Part shown: piece by piece, positions 1 through 7,262 of the stretch
How positions within the stretch are numbered: the stretch's first letter is position 1
How the letters are laid out: the number at the start of each line of letters is the position of its first letter
Origin: an uncultured Sphingobacteriales bacterium
Lineage (GTDB): Bacteria > Bacteroidota > Bacteroidia > Chitinophagales > Chitinophagaceae
Direction of reading: 5' to 3'
Length of the DNA stretch: 64,000 nt
Assembly (NCBI GenBank): GCA_937871285.1
Contig: CALMQS010000048.1
Span: 1-64,000 of the forward strand
Program-made: the position numbers and the translations under genes
Notes under the pieces: model-generated
Told to the model about the DNA's origin: nothing
Databases searched by the model: none
The model's input: only the letters and a program-made list of their open reading frames with translations

Positions 1-333
1 CACACCCCTATTCAATACTAAAAGCTATTTGAGAATAAAATACCTAATCCTATCCAATTATTCTTGGACGGGGCATTCCATTGTTTGCAGATATCAAAGA
101 CAAAATAAAACTGAATCTATTAACTACCCGTCAATTTACCTGCGGGGTAACTGAACTGAATTACACAGTGGACAGACAATAACAATAGAGTATGATTTCT
201 CTGAAATCCCTGTTTTCTCCTTTAGCCAGCTTTGAGGGGTTCCGGGTCAGGCAATGGAGGATTATGTTGGGTTAAAAACTTTCATTTGCCACCATCCTGG
301 ATGCCTGTTCTTCAGCAAGCAGCCTCTTTTCGG
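1..333. other. Gap without a recognisable gene
   Basis: No convincing coding region, RNA gene or repeat was recognised on either strand. The stretch lies downstream of the stop codon of the minus-strand FAD oxidoreductase gene. Confidence 0.5.
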
Positions 334-1539
334 TTATCTTCCAAATTGAAACCATTCCGAAAGCAAATGCTTTCTGCCTTTCAGCCAATAGGAAACCATT
401 TCCATTCCTGTTACCGAGAAGGTGATACCATTACCGCCGAAGCCCAAAACAAAATAGCTGTTTTTAAAATCTTTATGTTCGCTTATGTAGGGCAAACCAT
501 CTTTTGTTTCTCCAAATGTTCCTGCCCAGGCAAAATCAGTATGAAAGGTTGCCTGCGGTAAATATTTTTCAAAAGATCTGACCAGTTTCTGTTCCTTCTT
601 CGCTATCAGTGCATCCCGCTTTTGCGGGTTACGGAATTCCTCATCCTCACCTCCTATCAGCATTCTGCCATCATCCGTAGTACGTAAATAAACATAGGGA
701 TCTGAAGTGTTCCAAATAAGAACATCTTTGTATTGCCTGCTTAATCCGGGTTCAACCTCAGAGACAATCGCAAAAGTGCTGATAAGATCTACAAACTTTT
801 CCCTAATCATTGTGGTACTTTCATAACCTATGCAATACACAATCTTCTTTGCTTTAATGGTTGCACCTGTACTCACATTAACTTCATTTAAGCGGGTGCC
901 GTATCTGACATCGGCAAGCCCGGTTTTGTCGTACACCTGTAGACCTCTTTTGCAGTTGTATTCCAGAATTTCGTGTACAAGCATAAATGCATCCACACTG
1001 GCGCCTTGTTTAGAAAGAATACCGCCAAAGGCTTTATCCAGCTTATATTTTTTTTGTATGGCTTCTGCTTCCATCCATTTCACTTCAAAACCGGCATTCT
1101 TCCGGGCTTCAAATTCTTTCCTGAGCCATTCCTTATCTTTTTTCAAAGCCGCAAAATAGAGCGAGTCCTTTTGTTTGAATCCTGCTTTTGACCTGATCTT
1201 TTTTGCAATGCCACCCAACTGACCGATAGCTTCAGCACAAGCTTTGTAACTCGCCACGGCTCCTTTTTCACCAATCATCTCTGTCAGTTCATATAAGGGT
1301 GTATCTATCTCATATTGCAGCATGGAAGTGGTAGCCGAAGAGCTTCCGTTGGCAATTTCGCGCTTGTCAATTAAAATCGTATCAAACCCGTCGGCTATAC
1401 ATTGATGAGCGATCAGGCCGCCGGTAATGCCACCACCTACGATTAATACATCACATGCAGCATCTTCACGAAGAGAAGGGTAACTGTTGAGGATCCCGTT
1501 TTTAACCAGCCAGAATGGTTCATTTGATTTTAAGTCCAT
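334..1539 (-). CDS. FAD-dependent oxidoreductase, DAO family
   Basis: This 401-residue protein looks like a cytoplasmic D-amino-acid-oxidase/glycine-oxidase type flavoenzyme, which would oxidise an amine or amino acid using FAD. The dinucleotide-binding loop GGGITG sits at residues 35-40 after a hydrophobic beta strand. A charged residue ends the second strand (ILIDKRE), and the C-terminal GFGGNGIT segment is the usual second FAD contact of the family. Length fits the family. There is no signal peptide. The start ATG lies 33 bp after the stop of the upstream PNPOx-like gene, so the two probably form one transcript. The substrate cannot be told from the sequence. Confidence 0.85.
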   Translation of the reverse strand: MDLKSNEPFWLVKNGILNSYPSLREDAACDVLIVGGGITGGLIAHQCIADGFDTILIDKREIANGSSSATTSMLQYEIDTPLYELTEMIGEKGAVASYKACAEAIGQLGGIAKKIRSKAGFKQKDSLYFAALKKDKEWLRKEFEARKNAGFEVKWMEAEAIQKKYKLDKAFGGILSKQGASVDAFMLVHEILEYNCKRGLQVYDKTGLADVRYGTRLNEVNVSTGATIKAKKIVYCIGYESTTMIREKFVDLISTFAIVSEVEPGLSRQYKDVLIWNTSDPYVYLRTTDDGRMLIGGEDEEFRNPQKRDALIAKKEQKLVRSFEKYLPQATFHTDFAWAGTFGETKDGLPYISEHKDFKNSYFVLGFGGNGITFSVTGMEMVSYWLKGRKHLLSEWFQFGR

Positions 1540-1572
1540 ATTTATTGCAAGTCATTAATTGGATATTTAGCT

Positions 1573-2079
1573 TTAAATATTTAATTCCCCTTCACGCCCT
1601 ATGTCAAGTTTCTGCCCGGAAACTGCGCTGGCTGCCAGTTTAAAAAAGGTGACCAGTTTGTTTGTCTTATTGTCCCAATAATGTGCATCTTCCACCTTCA
1701 CTTTCAACACACGAATGCGGGGGTCTTCTTTACCTTTTTCAAACCAGGCTTCTACAAATTTGTTCCAGTATTTTTCCACCCGCTGCTTATCCCGGGAAAT
1801 TTCTGCCACACCATTTACACTTAAAAAAGTGTAATCACCAACGTGCGAAAATAAAACACTCACCTTATGGTTCCTTTCCAAATTAGCGTATGTTTCACTT
1901 TCTGAAGAAAACAAATACCAGATGTTTCCTTCTTCATCCACTTCCTGCCGGCTCATAGGAATGGCGTGAATGTAGCCTTGTTCTGAAGGATAGGTACATA
2001 GCATCCCGATGTCAATTTTATTCACCAGCTCTTTAAGCTTTTCAATGGCTTCCGTATTATGAAAATTTTCTGTGCTCAT
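1573..2079 (-). CDS. PNPOx-like FMN-binding protein (general stress protein 26 type)
   Basis: A 168-residue soluble protein of the pyridoxamine-5'-phosphate-oxidase split-barrel superfamily, closest in feel to general stress protein 26. Segments such as GMLCTYP, HAIPMSRQEVDEEGNIWY and SVNGVAEISRD follow the order of strands in these flavin-binding barrels. True PdxH proteins are longer and carry a distinct C-terminal signature, so vitamin B6 oxidation is unlikely; many relatives bind FMN or F420 without a known reaction. It is first in a probable two-gene unit with the FAD oxidoreductase. Confidence 0.8.
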   Translation of the reverse strand: MSTENFHNTEAIEKLKELVNKIDIGMLCTYPSEQGYIHAIPMSRQEVDEEGNIWYLFSSESETYANLERNHKVSVLFSHVGDYTFLSVNGVAEISRDKQRVEKYWNKFVEAWFEKGKEDPRIRVLKVKVEDAHYWDNKTNKLVTFFKLAASAVSGQKLDIGREGELNI

Positions 2080-2435
2080 AGTTTAGTTTTTATTTCTTTA
2101 TATAGACAATATAAGTGCCAAATAGCTGATTTTTAAGCGTAATATTTGGCTGATACCACCTCAATATAACTATGAACTAAGTAAGTGGTTTGCTTCTGGA
2201 GATTGATCGCTGTAATATTCTTCACATCTTCGTCTGAATATTTTTTAAACTCTTATTATCATGCGATAGTTATTACGATAATATAAATCAGCACGGCCTT
2301 CCCGCAAAGCCATCATATTCAGCGGGAATCTTTTGTGTCAGATATCTGGATTTATAGGTAAGGCTGTCTTAAAAGGGCCGGTATAGAAGATACGGGATCC
2401 CGGCGAAGTTCAGCGCAGGGTTACCGGGTGTAAAT

Positions 2436-2600
2436 TTATTTCAACAAAAAAAAATAAATGACTGCCCAAATAACAATAAAGAATAAACCTGGATATAATA
2501 CGGATTTAAGTTTTTTGATATCTTTTTTGATGATAAGAAGATATAAGATGTAAACAATAAATACTGCTATTAGTCCGATTGGAATAAAGGGATATGTCAT
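2436..2600 (-). CDS. Small two-helix membrane protein, 54 aa
   Basis: A complete 54-codon reading frame, ATG to TAA. It encodes two hydrophobic segments (about residues 4-24 and 34-52) separated by a basic turn, KKDIKKLK, which suggests a hairpin inner-membrane protein with a cytoplasmic loop. The base composition and the clean alternation of helix-loop-helix make chance unlikely, though the family was not recognised. The leader is A-rich with no Shine-Dalgarno, normal for Bacteroidota. It stands alone, with more than 290 bp of gap on its 5' side and more than 350 bp on its 3' side. Confidence 0.6.
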   Translation of the reverse strand: MTYPFIPIGLIAVFIVYILYLLIIKKDIKKLKSVLYPGLFFIVIWAVIYFFLLK

Positions 2601-2790
2601 ACTGTTTTTTTTACTTAATGTGGTTTTTTATTTTACGCCCGCCTTGTAAAATGACAGATAACGTTCAGGTATTGCTGCAGGTGCTATATCTGAATGCTGT
2701 CTGCCGGAATAACGGATGGCAATTTAAAGTAAAAAAAATGATAAGTAAATATTTTGTGTTCCATTAAAAGAAGTTCCAACGAAAGGAGCA

Positions 2791-2886
2791 TCAGTTGTAG
2801 TTCGTTGGTATCGTGCCGTCAGGGTTCAGAAATAAAACGCTGTCGTCCTCCAGATAAATGTCACCTGTCAGTTCAATTGTTGGTTT
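2791..2886 (-). pseudogene. Possible C-terminal coding relic
   Basis: On the minus strand, just after the stop of the DUF3108-like gene and in another frame, about 32 codons read as convincing protein (ELTGDIYLEDDSVLFLNPDG) and end at TGA. No ATG, GTG or TTG precedes the segment in frame before an upstream stop. It may be the remaining end of a deleted gene; chance is possible. Confidence 0.3.
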
Positions 2887-2894
2887 AATTTTTT

Positions 2895-3572
2895 TTATCG
2901 GATAGCCACGATTTCTGTAGACCCGGCTTCACTTCCGGTTTTAACAATGCCAAACCCGGGAGCAAACCATTCTGTTGCCTCAAAGTTTAATGGGATGCTG
3001 ATAGGCCCTGTTTGGATATTTAATTTTACCCGGTAGGTTATGGTTACACAATCCCAGGCGCCGGCTTTTGTACTTATTTTTTCTGCGCCGGTTACTGTCC
3101 TGTCTAAAATCTGCATTTTTAAAACCTGCTTTACCCCGTTATTGTCAATTTCCATATCAAACGTACCGTCTCTTAATTTGTCGCCGGTTTGCATGGCAGC
3201 GGGATATTCTATGAATGCATTTTTTACTTTGGCCTGCGCCGTGTTAAATTGTTCGGTTTGTTGCTGCGGGAGAAAAAGGTTCATGTCCATCATGAGTGTG
3301 CCGCTGCTGCATTTTACATTACTTACGCCTTTATTCACCGGTTTTCCTGCTTTATTCAGCAAAGTGGTATGCAGGGTTGCCGTAGTGGTGCTGCCTTTAA
3401 CAGACTGACCGGAAGTATTGTACAGGATGGTTCCGTTTGGATTTCCTTTATTGTTATATACCGCCAGTTCTATTGTTTTATTATCCTGCAACAGATAAAA
3501 CGATGCACAGGCTTGTGCATCTGCGCTTCTGCAGAGCAATATAAAAGGAAGAACAAGCAATAAGTCTTTCAT
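2895..3572 (-). CDS. Secreted DUF3108/TapB-like protein
   Basis: An exported protein of about 225 residues. The start is placed at the ATG at 3572 rather than an upstream in-frame codon, because it gives a clean signal peptide (MKDLLLVLPFILLCRSADAQ, cleavage after AQA). The mature part is beta-rich. Phrases such as GDKLRDGTFDMEID, AWDCVTITYRVK and TEWFAPGFGIVKTGS recall the DUF3108/TapB-like beta-barrel-shell proteins of Bacteroidota, whose members often end with a statement-like W-x-P-x-x-G-x-V segment. Function is unknown. It stands alone on its strand. Confidence 0.65.
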   Translation of the reverse strand: MKDLLLVLPFILLCRSADAQACASFYLLQDNKTIELAVYNNKGNPNGTILYNTSGQSVKGSTTTATLHTTLLNKAGKPVNKGVSNVKCSSGTLMMDMNLFLPQQQTEQFNTAQAKVKNAFIEYPAAMQTGDKLRDGTFDMEIDNNGVKQVLKMQILDRTVTGAEKISTKAGAWDCVTITYRVKLNIQTGPISIPLNFEATEWFAPGFGIVKTGSEAGSTEIVAIR

Positions 3573-3669
3573 ACATGCGGGTTGTTCAGTTATGAAAGAT
3601 AGAGAATTATTCACTATAAGCAGAACAACCCATTCAAAGAGTGATCGAAAAGGATGGGAGAGAGGGATT

Positions 3670-4047
3670 TTATGCCGCTTTTTTATCTTTAGTGAAAAGA
3701 TTGGCGATAAACTTTTTCCAGATAGATAATTTTTTACTTACTTCCCTGCTGGTTCCTAATTGCAATGCCGCTCCTACCGCTTTTTTAGCGATGCTTCCGG
3801 TAGGATTCCAGAACAGGCGGCCACCCATATACCCAAGCCCCAATTTAAGCGCTATATTAAGGATGCTGCTTTTTAACCCGGAATCGGCAGTTACTTCATT
3901 GAAAGCGCTTTTGAGCAGGTTGACAGGGGTAAGACTGTTATAAGTTGCCCTTATCCTTTCCCTTAGTCCATCTTCCATAACACGTGTTTGCGCTTCCAGC
4001 AATGCAATCCTGGCTTTTACATCTTCCGGTTGCAAAGTATTGTTCAT
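3670..4047 (-). CDS. Conserved hypothetical protein, third gene of YtxH/holin trio
   Basis: A 125-residue protein. It has a helical N-terminal region (about residues 5-45, charged and possibly coiled) and a central weakly hydrophobic, glycine-rich stretch (SILNIALKLGLGYMGGRLF) that could touch or enter a membrane. The end is basic (KFIANLFTKDKKAA). Its ATG overlaps the stop of the upstream holin-like gene (ATGA type, 4 bp), so the two are translationally coupled. In Bacteroidota this gene usually follows YtxH and holin-like genes. Function is unknown; a role in envelope stress is inference from that association. Confidence 0.65.
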   Translation of the reverse strand: MNNTLQPEDVKARIALLEAQTRVMEDGLRERIRATYNSLTPVNLLKSAFNEVTADSGLKSSILNIALKLGLGYMGGRLFWNPTGSIAKKAVGAALQLGTSREVSKKLSIWKKFIANLFTKDKKAA

Positions 4048-4388
4048 TTCAATATTTTATTGATAACGGTTTTATAAAATGGTTTTTTGATCAGGCTGTC
4101 TCTTGCCGCATACAGCACAATACCCAGTAATAAATAAAAACCGGCGACAATAAAAAATCCATAATACGCCTCCCCGAGCCATTTTCCGATTAACAATGCC
4201 ATGCCGGTATTTAACGCAATAACTGCAATAAAACCAATAAGGATAAAAAGAAGCTTCGATATCAGCGCTGTGGCTATTTCTGTAGTTTTATCAACTGCTT
4301 TTAGCTTCCACAATTCCGTTTTCGCTTCTATATAACGACCTGCGTCATCCACTAACATTGTTATATTTTCAGAAATCGTTTCTTTCAT
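4044..4388 (-). CDS. Phage holin family-like membrane protein (Phage_holin_3_6 type)
   Basis: A 114-residue inner-membrane protein. It has an amphipathic N-terminal helix (residues 1-45, with YIEAKTELWKLKAVDKT) and two transmembrane helices at roughly 46-66 and 73-95, ending in a basic tail. This layout is that of the Phage_holin_3_6 family, which in chromosomes is not a lysis protein but a putative envelope-stress factor. It lies between the YtxH-like gene (57 bp upstream) and the coupled hypothetical gene. Confidence 0.75.
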   Translation of the reverse strand: MKETISENITMLVDDAGRYIEAKTELWKLKAVDKTTEIATALISKLLFILIGFIAVIALNTGMALLIGKWLGEAYYGFFIVAGFYLLLGIVLYAARDSLIKKPFYKTVINKILK

Positions 4389-4445
4389 TATAGGAATTTT
4401 TTTATGCCGCCGGAATGGTTATTAGCACTTCATTTGTTTCGGCCT

Positions 4446-4721
4446 TTAAACCACTGAATTTTTTGCCTGGTTGCTGAATGTACTCACCTTACCTTTTTCA
4501 GCTACATCTTCCACTTCATTTTTTGCACTGCGGTATTTGTCTTTTACCGTATCAATAAAATCATTGAAGGTATGTTTTAACTGGTCGCCCATATCGGATG
4601 TATTCTTCGTTATTTTTTTCCTGGTTTCGGAACCTTTGTCGGGGGCGAAAAGAATACCCGCTATGGCGCCAATGGCTGCTCCTGCTAATAAGCCCAGCAA
4701 AACTTTAGAATCTGCTTTCAT
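4446..4721 (-). CDS. YtxH domain-containing protein
   Basis: A 91-residue protein. It opens with a single glycine/alanine-rich transmembrane segment (LLGLLAGAAIGAIAGILFAP) followed directly by the DKGSETRKKI motif typical of YtxH/gas-vesicle-like stress proteins. The remainder is a charged helical, possibly coiled-coil tail. It is the first gene of a three-gene unit with the holin-like and coupled hypothetical genes, and is likely induced by general stress. This reading rests on family behaviour, not on a visible promoter. Confidence 0.8.
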   Translation of the reverse strand: MKADSKVLLGLLAGAAIGAIAGILFAPDKGSETRKKITKNTSDMGDQLKHTFNDFIDTVKDKYRSAKNEVEDVAEKGKVSTFSNQAKNSVV

Positions 4722-5091
4722 AATAGTTGATTTTAATAGTGATAATAATCATTTATTTTATTACTGGTATAGTAATACATTTCCCTGCCAGAAATAAATA
4801 CCCTGCATTAACCGCACAAACACATACTGGAAGCGGTTCTTATATTTCTTAATGAGCAATTAATTCCCCAGCCTGTGGAATATCTCCCTGTAAAACCAGT
4901 AGCAGCAGTAAAGTTAAGCTTTAAAATCAGCTTAGATAAATGCTGGCATATTTATTTGATACAGGAATGTTATATTCAGGAAGTTAATTTAGGGGTTTTA
5001 TAAAGACCGGGCATTTGAGTCCGGTCTTTATATTTTAAAAGAATAAGCATTTAAAAATCAATCCCCGGCCATTTCTTTTTTTCATAATCAC
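4722..5091. other. Intergenic region upstream of the YtxH unit
   Basis: A 370-bp gap. Apart from the strong hairpin at 5000-5031 nothing was recognised. It must hold the promoter of the YtxH operon near 4722-4800. Confidence 0.5.
5000..5031 (-). terminator. Rho-independent terminator, near-symmetrical
   Basis: An 11-bp perfect stem (ATAAAGACCGG / CCGGTCTTTAT) closes a 10-nt loop. It lies about 60 bp past the stop of the DUF4442 gene, so it most likely ends that minus-strand transcript. The flanks are A/T-rich on both sides, so it could act in both directions. Confidence 0.8.
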
Positions 5092-5568
5092 TTATTTGCG
5101 CCTCACTTTAAAAGACCAGGTAAAATTAAATACAGCCACTATCTCACCGGCTTCATTGGTACCTGCAGTTTGTACGGTAATAATATTATCGCCATTTGCA
5201 GCAATGGCCTCCTCTACTGCATCCCGCAGGGCTATGCCGTCGCGGCATATAAAGGAAGTAATTCCGGTGGCTTTTTTATAGTATTCCCCGCTCATTTCTG
5301 TTACCAGCATAGATACAGAGGGGCTGCGTTTATAGATATTGGCCAACGCTAAAGCACCGGTGCTCATTTCCGCGGCCATTGCCAGGCAGGCAAAATAAGT
5401 GGAGCGGAAAGGGTTTTTCGAAAACCACTTATACGGTACTGTTACTACGCACTTTTCTTCGGAAATGGACTTTATTCTTACGCCCGCAAAATAAGCGCTG
5501 GGCAGTCTGAAAAGCAGGAACAACCGGAACTTTACGGGATTACGGGCCAGTTTTATAAATGGATTCAT
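5092..5568 (-). CDS. DUF4442 hotdog-fold protein (thioesterase-like)
   Basis: A 158-residue soluble protein of the DUF4442 hotdog superfamily, related to acyl-CoA thioesterases. The YFACLAMAAEMSTGALAL segment matches the central hotdog helix, and the strands after it (VSMLVTEMSGEYYKKATG, NIITVQTAGTNEAGEIVAVFNFTW) match the sheet. A thioester substrate is plausible but unproven. It is transcribed after the C1 peptidase gene with a 49-bp gap and is followed by a strong terminator. Confidence 0.8.
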   Translation of the reverse strand: MNPFIKLARNPVKFRLFLLFRLPSAYFAGVRIKSISEEKCVVTVPYKWFSKNPFRSTYFACLAMAAEMSTGALALANIYKRSPSVSMLVTEMSGEYYKKATGITSFICRDGIALRDAVEEAIAANGDNIITVQTAGTNEAGEIVAVFNFTWSFKVRRK

Positions 5569-5617
5569 ACGGTGCAGATTTATTTGAGGGAAATGTTGCT
5601 GAAGCGTACATTATTGG

Positions 5618-7225
5618 TTACTGTTTACTGATCTCTACCACGCACGCTGCTACCTGGTTAGCTGCCGCTGCACCCTGGAATTCAATGGTGCCTGTTGCGG
5701 TGCTCTCGTAACGGATATTGGATGAAGCTTGCGTACGTAAGGTATTATTTACGCGTGTGGCAAAATCGGACTGTGGTTGCTGGCTGATGGTTTGATTAAG
5801 CTTATACCAGTCAAGCGGCTGCTTGCTTACCACCACCACTATCATGTCTTTGGTACCGATGCTGTCGGGCATCATACTTTTGTCTTTTGGAAACAGCCGG
5901 TAGCCTGTAATGCCGCAAAAAGGGGCATATTTTGTTTTAGAAGGGTCTGCAGCGTCCGGGTAAGGGAACAGCGTATAGCTGGTGCCGTCAGTTTCTTTGC
6001 CAAATACATAAATATAACATTCCGTACTGTTCTTCACTTCCATTTTGAACCTGGTGCCTGTTCTAACAGGCGTTATCGTTTCAAAGCGGTTACCTGTGCT
6101 TATGCGTAAAGGGATATATCCTTTAGGGCTTGTTTTTTTACCATCGTACTGTACCTCCACCAGTCCAATTTCACAGCCAAAAGGCGTGTTGGCCGCAGTT
6201 CCTGTTTTAACCATTGGTTCCAGCCCGTAGGCTTCCCTTACATATCTTCTAAAATCGGGATAGCGCACCCAGGCAAACCCGTTGTTTCCCCATTCCGGAC
6301 CCCAGCTATTCATGATAAGGAACGATCCTCCATATTTTGTATCATCGTAGCCTACCACGCATTGGGCATGTCCGCCAAAGCCCATCATGCCCGCATCGCC
6401 GGGCCCGGGGATCCAAACGTCTTTACCCAGCATATTTTGCATATAGCTTTCCCCCACCATCATCCCTATAACAACCGGTGCGCCCTGGGCCAGGTTTTCC
6501 TTAACGGCACGCATATCCAGCTCTTCCGTGTTATCGCCTTTGGTTAGCCGGTTAAAGCCGCGCATTTTAAATTGGGCAGCCTGCTGAATTAAGCTGCCGG
6601 AAGGCTGCCTGCTGCAATCCTGGTCGGAATATGGAAATTGTTCATAAGGTAATGAGCCCTGTTTGGTCATATATTCCATTGCCCTTATGATATAAGAGCC
6701 CTGGCAGCCATCGAGCCCGATCTGGTTATATAAAAAAGCGGGACTGAATGCTACCTGCCCGGCATTTTGCCCGGTACGCGATGCTTCCAGTATGCTTCTG
6801 GCTGCATAAGCGCTGCTCCAGGCCACGCAACTGCCCTGTTCTCCCTGGTTGCCCGCCTGCGGCGCATAGCGCTGAAGGTTAGCAGCTTCGGGTAAAGGGT
6901 TTTTTGTATTGTCGTCTTCCAGTGCTTCATATATACTGGCTTTCTGAAACTGTTGGGGGTCCAGTATACCGCCGGTAGCCAGTAGCCCGGCCTGATCCAG
7001 CATATTTCCGCAGCCACTGCGCCCAAGTAAAAAATAACCTCCAATTCCTATGGCTGCTATCACCAGCATTCCTTTCACTCCGAAAATCCGCAGTAAAAAA
7101 GGCAAAAGCGCCAGCAATCCGCCACCGCCTCCGCGTAAACCGCCCCCTCCACTTTGTCTGCCACCCCCTCCATCATTAAATTGTTCCTGCTGATCCTGCG
7201 GATCGTCTGTCATCCGTATGGGCAT
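5618..7225 (-). CDS. Membrane-tethered C1A (papain-like) cysteine peptidase with Gly-rich N-terminus
   Basis: A 535-residue protein in three parts. Residues 1-36 are polar and extremely glycine-rich. Residues 37-68 form one or two hydrophobic segments that probably anchor it in the inner membrane. From about 115 there is a papain-fold domain with oxyanion Gln127, catalytic Cys133 (GEQGSCVAW), His286 (GGHAQCVVGYDD) and Asn306 (MNSWGPEWGNNGF). The last 190 residues are an extra beta-rich domain. There is no obvious propeptide. A second ATG four codons downstream is an alternative start. A role in envelope protein turnover is inferred. Confidence 0.85.
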   Translation of the reverse strand: MPIRMTDDPQDQQEQFNDGGGGRQSGGGGLRGGGGGLLALLPFLLRIFGVKGMLVIAAIGIGGYFLLGRSGCGNMLDQAGLLATGGILDPQQFQKASIYEALEDDNTKNPLPEAANLQRYAPQAGNQGEQGSCVAWSSAYAARSILEASRTGQNAGQVAFSPAFLYNQIGLDGCQGSYIIRAMEYMTKQGSLPYEQFPYSDQDCSRQPSGSLIQQAAQFKMRGFNRLTKGDNTEELDMRAVKENLAQGAPVVIGMMVGESYMQNMLGKDVWIPGPGDAGMMGFGGHAQCVVGYDDTKYGGSFLIMNSWGPEWGNNGFAWVRYPDFRRYVREAYGLEPMVKTGTAANTPFGCEIGLVEVQYDGKKTSPKGYIPLRISTGNRFETITPVRTGTRFKMEVKNSTECYIYVFGKETDGTSYTLFPYPDAADPSKTKYAPFCGITGYRLFPKDKSMMPDSIGTKDMIVVVVSKQPLDWYKLNQTISQQPQSDFATRVNNTLRTQASSNIRYESTATGTIEFQGAAAANQVAACVVEISKQ

Positions 7226-7262
7226 AACATGATAATTTTAGGTAGCCTAAATGTAAGCGATT

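Larger units (their letters stand above)
2080..2894. other. Intergenic region with a micro-ORF, a repeat fragment and a coding relic
   Basis: This 815-bp gap lies between the PNPOx-like gene and the secreted DUF3108-like gene. It holds the 54-aa membrane ORF at 2436-2600, a coding-like tail at 2791-2886, and around 2400-2430 a short piece (GTTCAGCGCAGGG with a CCCGGCGAA lead) matching the 5' module of the dispersed repeat family at 36-45 kb. Nothing else was recognised. Confidence 0.5.

Noticed and set aside
232..561. Plus-strand frame of 109 codons across the start of the window
   Set aside because: It overlaps the C-terminal coding part of the FAD oxidoreductase on the other strand, has no recognisable domain, and reads as an antisense shadow.
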